Of a DNA stretch of 38,547 nucleotides, positions 8,098 to 15,071 are shown one piece after another (the first letter of the stretch is position 1; each line of letters begins with the position of its first letter). Location: positions 1-38,547 of the forward strand of contig JAYENI010000070.1 of the NCBI GenBank assembly GCA_034722015.1, in the 5' to 3' direction. Source of the stretch: JAJDOJ01 sp034722015 (GTDB lineage: Bacteria; Pseudomonadota; Gammaproteobacteria; JAJDOJ01). The notes below the pieces were generated by a model, which was not told where the DNA came from, ran no database searches, and worked only from the letters and a program-made list of their open reading frames with translations. The translations under genes were made by a program, and so were the position numbers.

Positions 8098-9378
8098 ATG
8101 GCCAGGGTAGTCGTTGTCGGCGCCGGTATTGGGGGCATGACCGCCGCGTATGACCTGCGCGCGGAACTCAGCAGAATGCAACACGATGTGACCGTCATCA
8201 GCGACAAGCCCGTGTTCGAGTTCACGCCCTCGAATCCCTGGGTCGCCGTCGGTTGGCGCGAGCGCAAGGCGACGTCCGTCGACGTCAGAAAATGCCTCGA
8301 GAAGAAGGGCATCGAATTTATCACCAGCCCGGTCGTCAGTATCGATGCCGAAGGCAACTCGGTGGCTACGGCCGATGGCCAGACCGTCAACTACGACTTC
8401 CTGGTTATCACCACCGGTCCCAAGCTTGCGTTCGACGAGGTGCCGGGTCTGGGCCCGGACGGATACACCCGGTCCGTCTGCACCCTGGGTCACGCGGAGC
8501 ACTCCTTCGAGGACTTCAATGCGCTGGCGGAGGAGCCCGGCCCGGTCGTGGTCGGTGCGGTCCAGGGGGCGAGCTGCTTCGGTCCCGCCTACGAATACGC
8601 GTTCATCCTCGACTGCGAGTTGCGCAAACAGAAAAAGCGCGACCAGGTGCCCATGACCTTCGTCACCAGCGAACCCTACATCGGCCACCTGGGGCTCGGC
8701 GGGGTCGGCGATTCCAAGTCCCTGCTCGAATCGGCCCTGCGCAAGCGCAGCATCAAATGGGTCACCAACGCGAAGACGACCCGTGTCGAGGACGGCATGA
8801 TGTACGTGGATGAGCACAATGAGGCCGGGGAGGTCGTGCGTCAGCACGAGTTGCCGTTCAAACACTCGATGATGCTACCCGCCTTCAAGGGGGTCGATCC
8901 GGTCGCGGCGGTCGATGGCATGTGCAACCCGCGGGGTTTCGTCCTGATCGACGACAGGCAGCGCAATCCGAAATACCCGAATATCTATTCGGCCGGGGTC
9001 TGCGTGGCGATCCCTCCCGTCGAGCAGACACCGGTACCGACCGGGACGCCGAAGACCGGCTACATGATCGAATCCATGGTCACCGCCATCGTGCACAATA
9101 TCGCCGCTGAACTCGCCGGCAGGGAGCCCGCGGAAACGGCAACCTGGAGCGCGATCTGTCTGGCCGACATGGGTGACACCGGGGCCGCGTTCGTCGCCAT
9201 ACCTCAGATCCCCCCGCGTAACGTCACCTGGTTCAAGGAAGGTAAGTGGGTCCACGTGGCCAAGATTGCCTACGAGAAGTATTTTCTTAGAAAGATTAGG
9301 GTGGGTAGCACCGAACCTGTCTACGAGAAGTACGGCCTCAAGATGCTCGGCATCAAACGTCTGAAATCAGAGGGTTAG
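8098..9378 (+). CDS. sqr: Type I sulfide:quinone oxidoreductase
   Basis: A 426-residue flavoprotein closely matching my recollection of the Acidithiobacillus ferrooxidans enzyme. It oxidises sulfide to polysulfide sulfur and passes electrons to the quinone pool at the inner membrane. FAD-binding motif VVVGAGIGGMTAAYD sits at the N-terminus. The three catalytic cysteines are present at the expected places: C128 (SVCTLGHAEH), C160 (GASCFGPAYEYA) and C354 (AICLADMGD). Other conserved blocks include TSEPYIGHLGLGGVGDSK and PVPTGTPKTGYMIESMV. The C-terminus has amphipathic, membrane-associating character (HVAKIAYEKYFLRKI). A strong GGAGAGGGAG ribosome site precedes the ATG. Its presence indicates sulfide use or detoxification. 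Confidence 0.97.
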   Translation: MARVVVVGAGIGGMTAAYDLRAELSRMQHDVTVISDKPVFEFTPSNPWVAVGWRERKATSVDVRKCLEKKGIEFITSPVVSIDAEGNSVATADGQTVNYDFLVITTGPKLAFDEVPGLGPDGYTRSVCTLGHAEHSFEDFNALAEEPGPVVVGAVQGASCFGPAYEYAFILDCELRKQKKRDQVPMTFVTSEPYIGHLGLGGVGDSKSLLESALRKRSIKWVTNAKTTRVEDGMMYVDEHNEAGEVVRQHELPFKHSMMLPAFKGVDPVAAVDGMCNPRGFVLIDDRQRNPKYPNIYSAGVCVAIPPVEQTPVPTGTPKTGYMIESMVTAIVHNIAAELAGREPAETATWSAICLADMGDTGAAFVAIPQIPPRNVTWFKEGKWVHVAKIAYEKYFLRKIRVGSTEPVYEKYGLKMLGIKRLKSEG

Positions 9379-9396
9379 CGAGTCCCTGGTTTCTGA

Positions 9397-9523
9397 GAGA
9401 CAGATTCCGCGATCCGCCCGCTCCGCACAGCCATCGGGCATGGACACAACGAAGGCGTGGAAAATCCTTCTTGCGTGCGTCATGTGCCTTGGCGCGGTCG
9501 CGATCGTGGCCCTGCTGATCCGG
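9397..9523. repeat. 127-bp direct repeat, left copy (assembly overlap)
   Basis: These 127 bases are identical to 9624-9750 on the far side of a run of Ns. The left copy ends exactly where the Ns start and the right copy starts exactly where they end. That is the pattern of two contig ends sharing one k-mer, not of a biological duplication. Confidence 0.9.
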
Positions 9524-9623
9524 NNNNNNNNNNNNNNNNNNNNNNNNNNNNNNNNNNNNNNNNNNNNNNNNNNNNNNNNNNNNNNNNNNNNNNNNNNNNN
9601 NNNNNNNNNNNNNNNNNNNNNNN
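9524..9623. other. Assembly gap of 100 N
   Basis: Exactly 100 undetermined bases, the usual default for a gap of unknown size. Because the flanks are the same 127 bases, the real gap is probably negative: one copy of the flank and no missing sequence. Interpretation is inferred. Confidence 0.98.
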
Positions 9624-9750
9624 GAGACAGATTCCGCGATCCGCCCGCTCCGCACAGCCATCGGGCATGGACACAACGAAGGCGTGGAAAATCCTTCTTG
9701 CGTGCGTCATGTGCCTTGGCGCGGTCGCGATCGTGGCCCTGCTGATCCGG
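9624..9750. repeat. 127-bp direct repeat, right copy (assembly overlap)
   Basis: Exact copy of 9397-9523. The right copy runs on into unique sequence that completes a small membrane-peptide frame, while the left copy is cut off by the gap. Confidence 0.9.
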
Positions 9751-9762
9751 CTGCTGTCCTGA
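9667..9762 (+). CDS. Candidate 31-aa single-span membrane peptide
   Basis: A short frame, ATG to TGA, encoding a basic amphipathic start (MDTTKAWK) and one hydrophobic helix (ILLACVMCLGAVAIVALLI) ending in RLLS. It resembles small inner-membrane peptides. The truncated left copy of the same frame starts at ATG 9440, 62 bp after the sqr stop, so with the gap collapsed this would be a small gene directly downstream of sqr on the same strand. No ribosome site is obvious, so coding is uncertain. If real, it might attach to or accompany the quinone-linked SQR; that is speculation. Confidence 0.35.
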   Translation: MDTTKAWKILLACVMCLGAVAIVALLIRLLS

Positions 9763-9814
9763 TAAGGCCGCTCCCGGTTGCGGTGCATGCTGTCCGCGGT
9801 GGCCGGGGAACTAG

Positions 9815-9973
9815 GAGCCTGTCCGGGAATGGAAGTTCTACTGCGGAAAAGCCTCGCTGGCCGGATTTCACGTTCGTTCTCGTTAAATAGAGGCGACTAT
9901 TCTCCTCAAACGAACATAAAATCCATCTCAGCGACGCTTCCCCTCGCGACGAACCCCATTCTCGGACAGGCTC
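9815..9973 (-). mobile_element. Miniature inverted-repeat element A, copy 1 (CTAG flanks)
   Basis: A 159-bp element with imperfect terminal inverted repeats GAGCCTGTCCGAGAATGG (one mismatch between the ends), flanked on both sides by CTAG (9811-9814 and 9974-9977), as for a 4-bp target duplication. It has no coding capacity. An inner imperfect inverted repeat (GGATTTCACGTTCGTT facing a near copy) lets the whole element fold. A second copy in the opposite orientation lies at 20762-20919, differing at only about a dozen positions. It sits in the intergenic space between the convergent sqr side and the secretin-like gene, whose TAG stop is part of the right-hand CTAG. Confidence 0.85.
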
Positions 9974-10864
9974 CTAGTCGACGACCTCTACCCGCACCTG
10001 GACGAATGCGTCCGAGGTCGAGGTCCGTCGCGATCCCGAGGCGATGCCCGAGGTCGTGACCGATGCGGTATCGTCGATCCCGCCGAGGGTCAGCCACTCG
10101 CCCAGGCGGCCGGAGACCACGGTATCGAGCTGCCGGGTCTCGAAACTTCCATAGGGTCCCGTGACCGCGCCGGTCGAGGAAGGGTTGATCTGCAGGGTGA
10201 CGGTTTCGCCGCTGACCCGGGGCAGGACCGTGTAGCCGGATCCCGCGTCTCGATAGCCGCCGCGATAGACGACGCCTCCCGGCGCCGACGCCCTGACGAC
10301 CGGCACGGAGTGACCGGTGGAGATCTGGGCCGACTGGCCCTCGAGCACCCGCACACCGGCAACGTGATCGGACGCCGCCTGGCGTGACCGGTCCTTCGCG
10401 CGGACCTCCAGGGCCCTGTCCCCCGGATTGCCGATAGTGACCCGTGCGTTTTCGGTACCGATCCTTCCCGATATCGACGCCCCTCTCGCAAAGGCCTCCC
10501 GCCGGTCGACCGTGCGCACGCTGATGAGCAGGTTTCTGGGCGGCATATCCAGTTGCCGCAGTACCTCCCGGATCTGCGCCAGTGTGGCGGGGTCGGTTCG
10601 CACGATCAGCTGATTCCGGCTGGCGGTCAGGGCGTCATCCGGTGCCAGCAGCGGACGGATGATCGGAACCAGCTCGTCGGCCATGCGGTTCTGAAGCGGG
10701 ATGACCTCGATGGGATCGGCGGGTCCGGCGCTGGCGGCGCCAAACACGATGCCGCCAAGGACGATACAGATCACGTGACGCAGGGAATGGGCGACATTCA
10801 CCGGCGAACGCTTGGCCCGACCAGACAGGGGAGATGGCCCGCAAGGGGTGTTGCCACCTCTCAT
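9974..10864 (-). CDS. Short secretin-like periplasmic protein (N-domain plus beta region)
   Basis: A 296-residue exported protein. The ATG used overlaps the DUF7931 stop as TGATG; a GTG further in (VNVAHSLRH) would place the signal sequence VICIVLGGIVFGAASA right at the N-terminus and may be the true start. After the signal is a secretin N-domain (PIEVIPLQNRMADELVPIIR to IREVLRQLDMPP), as in GspD/PilQ/InvG. This is followed by a beta-rich part with VLEGQSAQISTGHSVPVV and TLQINPSSTG that resembles secretin barrel sequence but is far too short for a ring-forming channel. It is the last gene of the purB operon. Role unknown; no type II or IV pilus genes are near. Its stop codon TAG belongs to the flanking CTAG of element A. 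Confidence 0.75.
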   Translation of the reverse strand: MRGGNTPCGPSPLSGRAKRSPVNVAHSLRHVICIVLGGIVFGAASAGPADPIEVIPLQNRMADELVPIIRPLLAPDDALTASRNQLIVRTDPATLAQIREVLRQLDMPPRNLLISVRTVDRREAFARGASISGRIGTENARVTIGNPGDRALEVRAKDRSRQAASDHVAGVRVLEGQSAQISTGHSVPVVRASAPGGVVYRGGYRDAGSGYTVLPRVSGETVTLQINPSSTGAVTGPYGSFETRQLDTVVSGRLGEWLTLGGIDDTASVTTSGIASGSRRTSTSDAFVQVRVEVVD

Positions 10865-11394
10865 CAAACGTGAAGCCGGCGCAGTTCCGGGTCGGGCGCG
10901 CTATGTTCCCACAATTCCTCGAAGCGTGCCGTCAGGATCTGCGCCTGACCGGGGGCATTGAAATCCAGGGTGCCCGCGTAAAGGTCCGACTGCGGTCGAT
11001 GAAGTACACCGGTACTGTCTGCCACCAGACAGGCCTGGTTGAAGTCCCTGCCCTCTTCGCCCAGCTTGCGAATCTGGATCGAACTGCTCAGGCGCTGGCT
11101 CAACTCGATCAGCAGATGGCCTTGATGCATGATGGCTTCCGACTCCATGACCAGGATCCGGGTGCTGGTATGCCGGCTGCGACGGGCGAGGGTCGAGACC
11201 ACGTCCACGAATGGCGCGTTGGCGTAGAGCGGGCCGTCGAGTTCCCTGATGATGATGAGCAGTGAGTGACGGGCCTGACGGACCAGCGCCACGGACGCTG
11301 CACGGTTTTCGGCCCGGGTGGCCAGGACAAGCCGTTCACTGGTCTCGCCGAGCTGGAATCGGCCATTTGTGTTCAGGGCATCGATCAGGGTCAT
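10864..11394 (-). CDS. DUF7931-type protein, degenerate phospholipase D-like fold
   Basis: A 176-residue soluble protein. It has a PLD-like layout (ARHSLLIIIRELDGPLYAN, then RILVMESEAIMHQG, then the NQACLVADSTGVLHR strand), but no HKD catalytic motif, so it is unlikely to be an active phospholipase or nuclease. Genes of this type commonly follow a GNAT acetyltransferase in gammaproteobacteria, as here (6 nt spacing). It overlaps the next gene by the TGATG arrangement. Function unknown; the conserved pairing suggests it works with the acetyltransferase. Confidence 0.75.
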   Translation of the reverse strand: MTLIDALNTNGRFQLGETSERLVLATRAENRAASVALVRQARHSLLIIIRELDGPLYANAPFVDVVSTLARRSRHTSTRILVMESEAIMHQGHLLIELSQRLSSSIQIRKLGEEGRDFNQACLVADSTGVLHRPQSDLYAGTLDFNAPGQAQILTARFEELWEHSAPDPELRRLHV

Positions 11395-11400
11395 GGGTAA

Positions 11401-11910
11401 TCAGCTTCCCGCGGATGCTGAACGACCGGTTGGCTCGGTTGTGGAATTTCCCTTCGCGGCTCGTGTATCGTCCTCCTCGACTGACCACGATACCGGGCGC
11501 ATGCGTTGATGAGGGATGCTCGCCTCGAGAAAGGTCCGGCCCACCGACTCGAAACCGGCATGCCGGTAGAATTTCAGTACCGACACCTGTGCGTCGAGGT
11601 AGACGTCAGGCATCCCGTTCGACCGGGCGCTGCGAAGCAGGGCATCCAGAAGCGCCCGGCCGATACCCCGCCGCCGGACTTCCGGCAACACCGCCATCCG
11701 GCCGATCCGGCCGTCCCTGAGAAGGCGTCCGGTTCCCACAGGTAATCCGTTATCGTCCACGGCGACGACATGCAGCGCGTCCCCGTCCTGACCGTCCCAT
11801 TCCAGTGCTTCGGAAATTTGCTGCTCCTCGATGAATACCCTGCGACGAATCGCGCGCAGGGCATCCTGATCACGGCGCCAGTCCGCTGGACGGACCAGAA
11901 AGTGGGTCAC
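11401..11910 (-). CDS. GNAT family N-acetyltransferase (ElaA-like)
   Basis: A 169-residue acetyltransferase using acetyl-CoA. The CoA-binding motif A reads GRMAVLPEVRRRGIGRALL (R-x-x-G-x-G type). The N-terminal RRRVFIEEQQISEALEWDG and the closing YLDAQVSVLKFYRHAGFE match the ElaA/YjdJ-like group. The start is GTG and overlaps the purB stop by 4 nt (GTGA), showing translational coupling. The C-terminal 25 residues are charged and probably disordered. Substrate unknown. Confidence 0.88.
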   Translation of the reverse strand: MTHFLVRPADWRRDQDALRAIRRRVFIEEQQISEALEWDGQDGDALHVVAVDDNGLPVGTGRLLRDGRIGRMAVLPEVRRRGIGRALLDALLRSARSNGMPDVYLDAQVSVLKFYRHAGFESVGRTFLEASIPHQRMRPVSWSVEEDDTRAAKGNSTTEPTGRSASAGS

Positions 11911-13277
11911 GGCAGTCCCCGCGCCTGCGCCGCGGCATTACCGGTATACGCGCCGGGTGTCAGTTCCAGCAATCGCTGTCTGGTGTCGTCGTCGATGTCC
12001 AGACCCTCGACAAAGTGGCGCATCGCCGCCGCGTCGATACGCTTGCCGCGGGTGAGTTCCTTCAGGCGCTCGTAGGGACGGTCGATTCCGGCGCGTCGCA
12101 TCACTGTCTGCACGGCCTCTGCCAGGACCTCCCAGTTGGCATCGAGGTCCGTGCGTAATCGGACCCCGTCAACTTCGAGCTTGCCGAGTCCTTTCTCCAG
12201 GGATTGCATCGCGATCAGGGTGTGCGCCAGACCGACACCGAGGTTGCGCAGCACGGTGGAGTCGGTCAGGTCTCGTTGCCAGCGCGACACCGGCAGTTTG
12301 ACCGACAGGTGACCGAACAGGGCATTGGCGACGCCGAGATTGCCTTCGGCGTTCTCGAAATCGATCGGGTTGACCTTGTGGGGCATGGTAGACGAACCGA
12401 CCTCGCCGGTCACCGTGACCTGACGAAAGTATCCCAGGGAGATATAGGCCCAGACGTCACGGCAGAAATCGATCAGGATCGTATTGAACCGCGAGATGGC
12501 GTCGAACAGTTCCGCCATGTAGTCGTGTGGTTCGATCTGGGTGGTATAGGGGTTCCAGCGCAATCCGAGCGACACCACGAAGTCCTGCGCCGTCGTCGGC
12601 CAGTCGATCTCGGGATAGGCCGCGAAATGGGCATTGTAGTTGCCGACCGCGCCGTTGATCTTGCCGAGCATGCCGACTTCGGCCACCCCGTCGCGCTGAC
12701 GCCCAAGGCGGTAAGCGACGTTTGCGATCTCCTTGCCCAGGGTGGTGGGGGAGGCCGGCTGGCCGTGTGTGCGTGACAGCATGGCCGCGTCCGCGTGTGT
12801 CACGGCCAACGAACGCAGCGTCCGGATGACCTCGTCCATCCCGGGCAGGATCACCTCGTCGCGGGCCGTTTTCAGAATCATGGCCCAGGCGAGGTTGTTG
12901 ATATCCTCGGAAGTACAGGCGAAATGCAGGAATTCGCTGATCGATTCGAGTTCGGGATTGCCGGCGACGCGCTCCTTGAGGAAGTACTCCACCGCCTTGA
13001 CATCGTGGTTGGTGGTGCGCTCGATCGCCTTGACGCGTTCGGCGTCGTGCGTGAAGAAACCCGTGACGATGTCATCCAGGCGGGAGGCTGCCTCCGGCGA
13101 CAGTGGCGGCACCTCGGAGACGCCTTCGTGTGTGGCCAGCGCCTGCAGCCATCGGACCTCGACCAGGACGCGGTGACGGATCAGGCCGTATTCGCTGAAC
13201 AGCGGTCGCAACGCAGCGGTCTTGTCGGCGTACCGGCCGTCGACAGGCGAGATCGCGGTCAGGGCGGAAAGGTCCAT
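11907..13277 (-). CDS. purB: Adenylosuccinate lyase
   Basis: A 456-residue enzyme, the E. coli PurB length. The start ATG at 13277 gives MDLSALTAISPVDGRYADK, the conserved N-terminus; earlier in-frame codons run into the fumC promoter and are rejected. It removes fumarate from SAICAR and from adenylosuccinate in purine synthesis. The fumarase/aspartase superfamily signature is GEVGSSTMPHKVNPIDFENAEG (key piece SSTMPHKVNP), and the catalytic His region is SRTHGQPASPTTLGKE (SRTHGQPASP). It heads an operon with the GNAT, DUF7931 and secretin-like genes and is divergent from fumC, which handles the fumarate it releases. Confidence 0.97.
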   Translation of the reverse strand: MDLSALTAISPVDGRYADKTAALRPLFSEYGLIRHRVLVEVRWLQALATHEGVSEVPPLSPEAASRLDDIVTGFFTHDAERVKAIERTTNHDVKAVEYFLKERVAGNPELESISEFLHFACTSEDINNLAWAMILKTARDEVILPGMDEVIRTLRSLAVTHADAAMLSRTHGQPASPTTLGKEIANVAYRLGRQRDGVAEVGMLGKINGAVGNYNAHFAAYPEIDWPTTAQDFVVSLGLRWNPYTTQIEPHDYMAELFDAISRFNTILIDFCRDVWAYISLGYFRQVTVTGEVGSSTMPHKVNPIDFENAEGNLGVANALFGHLSVKLPVSRWQRDLTDSTVLRNLGVGLAHTLIAMQSLEKGLGKLEVDGVRLRTDLDANWEVLAEAVQTVMRRAGIDRPYERLKELTRGKRIDAAAMRHFVEGLDIDDDTRQRLLELTPGAYTGNAAAQARGLP

Positions 13278-13312
13278 ATCGTAATCCGGTCGGGTCGCTG
13301 AAGACGGGTGTG

Positions 13313-13320
13313 AGTATACT
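13313..13320. promoter_or_regulatory. Self-complementary -10 box shared by purB and fumC
   Basis: AGTATACT is a perfect palindrome, so it reads as TATACT on both strands in the 76-bp space between two divergent genes. It is 34 nt before fumC and 36 nt before purB. No good -35 hexamer is seen for either, so both promoters are likely modest or activator-assisted. Use in both directions is an inference. Confidence 0.45.
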
Positions 13321-13353
13321 ACACGGCCTTCGTTGGGCGGCTGGAGACAGGCA

Positions 13354-14751
13354 ATGGGCAACGCGCGTTACCGTGTTGAAAAAGACAGCATGGGGATGGT
13401 CGATGTCCCGCTGGACGCCCTGTGGGGTGCGCAGACACAGCGGGCGGTGGACAACTTTCCCGTGAGCGGGCTGCGCATGCCGCGCCAGTTCCTGCGCGCG
13501 CTGGGTCTGATCAAGGCGGCTTGCGCCCATGTCAACGGAGAGCTGGGGTTCCTGGAGGATGGAATCGCCTCGGCCATCGAACGATCCGCCAACGCCGTGG
13601 CGAGTGGCGAATTCGATGACCAGTTTCCGATAGACGTTTTCCAGACCGGTTCCGGGACCAGCACCAACATGAACGCCAACGAGGTCATCGCCCGGCTGGC
13701 GTCGGCCAACCTGGACCGGCCGGTGCATCCCAACGATCACGTCAACCGCGGTCAGAGCTCCAACGATGTGATCCCCGCGGCCATCCACGTCGCGGCGACC
13801 CTGGCCATCGAGGAATCCCTGCTGCCTGCGCTGCGGATGCTTGCCGACACCATCGACCGGAAGGCCGAAAGCGTCCGCGGTACCGTGACGACCGGGCGGA
13901 CCCACCTGATGGACGCGCTGCCCGTCAGGCTGGACCAGGAACTCGGTGGCTGGTCGGCACAGGTGAGACATGCCACTGCGCGCATCGAGGCCTCGTTGCC
14001 CGGATTGCATCAACTCGCGCTCGGGGGTACGGCGGTGGGCACGGGCCTGAACACCTCACCCGAATTCGCCGAAAACGTGGCCGGGGAACTGGCGCGAGTC
14101 AGCGGCATCGACTTTACACCGGGTGAGAATTTCTTCGAAGGCCTGAGCTGTCAGGACGCCTCGGTCGCAATGAGTGGGCAATTGAGGACCCTGGCCGTAG
14201 CGCTGGCAAAGATCTCGAACGACCTGCGCTGGATGAACTCCGGGCCACTCGCGGGGCTCGGCGAGATTGCCCTGCCCTCACTGCAACCGGGCAGCAGCAT
14301 CATGCCCGGCAAGGTCAACCCGGTCATCCCCGAAGCGGTCGCCATGGTCTGCGCGCAGGTGGTCGGCAACGACGTGACCGTGACGATCGCCGGTCAATCC
14401 GGAAATTTCCAGCTGAACGTCATGTTGCCGGTGATCGTCCACAACCTGCTGCAGAGCATCGAACTGCTATCCAGCGGGGCAGCGCTTCTGGCGGACAGCG
14501 CAATAGAGGGCTTCACGGTCAATGAGGAAAACATACAGCGTGCGCTCGAACGAAACCCGATCCTGGTCACGGCCCTGAACCACGTCATCGGCTACGAATT
14601 GGGTGCGGAGATTGCCAAAAAAGCGTATGCCGAAAGCAGACCCGTGCTCGACGTCGCCAGGGAGATGACCGACCTGCCGGAAGAGACGCTACGCCGACTC
14701 CTCGACCCTCATGATCTGACCGGGCCGCCCCCCGTTGAAGAGACGGAGTGA
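13354..14751 (+). CDS. fumC: Class II fumarate hydratase
   Basis: A 465-residue TCA-cycle enzyme interconverting fumarate and malate, oxygen-stable and iron-free. The start ATG at 13354 has GGAG with 7 nt spacing and gives the conserved opening MGNARYRVEKDSMG. Active-site features: TGSGTSTNMNANE (98-110), NRGQSSND (131-138), TGRTHLMDALPVRL with H184 as the general acid/base partner, and the mobile SS loop PGSSIMPGKVNP with S314/S315. It faces glgP convergently across a miniature element. Confidence 0.96.
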   Translation: MGNARYRVEKDSMGMVDVPLDALWGAQTQRAVDNFPVSGLRMPRQFLRALGLIKAACAHVNGELGFLEDGIASAIERSANAVASGEFDDQFPIDVFQTGSGTSTNMNANEVIARLASANLDRPVHPNDHVNRGQSSNDVIPAAIHVAATLAIEESLLPALRMLADTIDRKAESVRGTVTTGRTHLMDALPVRLDQELGGWSAQVRHATARIEASLPGLHQLALGGTAVGTGLNTSPEFAENVAGELARVSGIDFTPGENFFEGLSCQDASVAMSGQLRTLAVALAKISNDLRWMNSGPLAGLGEIALPSLQPGSSIMPGKVNPVIPEAVAMVCAQVVGNDVTVTIAGQSGNFQLNVMLPVIVHNLLQSIELLSSGAALLADSAIEGFTVNEENIQRALERNPILVTALNHVIGYELGAEIAKKAYAESRPVLDVAREMTDLPEETLRRLLDPHDLTGPPPVEETE

Positions 14752-14814
14752 TCACACGGCGCAGGGGAACGTATCCTTACATGCTGGGGCGTGCGGGCCT
14801 GGTCGAAACGCCAG

Positions 14815-15071
14815 TGCTCTATCCAACTGAACTCGCAATAATCTGAACCGATTACCCCTGAAACTCAGCCATATCCTGGTTCGGTCGGTACGGCGACATC
14901 CGGTTCAAGTCAGCAAGACCGTCTGCGGCACGGATGCCGCAGTCGAGCCTACACGGATGTATTTACGGCGTGTCTTGCTGACTTGAACCGGATGTCGCCC
15001 CATGGTGAGGTCACCTACCCTCCATCGCAGCTGAGTTTCAGGGGCAATCGGGTTATCTGATGGATAGAGCA
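14815..15071. mobile_element. Miniature inverted-repeat element C, copy 1 (257 bp, nested hairpins)
   Basis: Terminal repeats TGCTCTATCCAACTGA (left) and TGCTCTATCCATCAGA (right, complement), followed further in by facing copies of CCCTGAAACTCAGC, so the ends match imperfectly over about 50 bp. Flanks are CCAG (14811-14814) and CTAG (15072-15075). No coding capacity. It fills the space between convergent fumC and glgP; the glgP TAG stop is formed by the right-hand CTAG. The interior carries a separate perfect inverted repeat listed on its own. Confidence 0.8.
14892..14999. repeat. Nested 28-bp perfect inverted repeat with inner hairpin
   Basis: Arms 14892-14919 and 14972-14999 are exact complements (starting GGCGACATCCGGTTCAAGTC). 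The 52-nt centre contains a second perfect hairpin, CTGCGGCA, loop CGGA, TGCCGCAG (14923-14942). Copy 2 of element C has a different interior, so this block may be an independent element inserted into element C. It could also act as a strong bidirectional terminator for the fumC/glgP pair. Confidence 0.8.

Noticed and set aside
9397..9750. A true tandem duplication of a small membrane-peptide gene
   Set aside because: The copies are identical to the base and end exactly at the N run, which points to assembly overlap.
14892..14999. CRISPR-like or integron attachment repeat
   Set aside because: It is a single pair of inverted arms with a central hairpin, without regularly spaced direct repeats or an integrase nearby.
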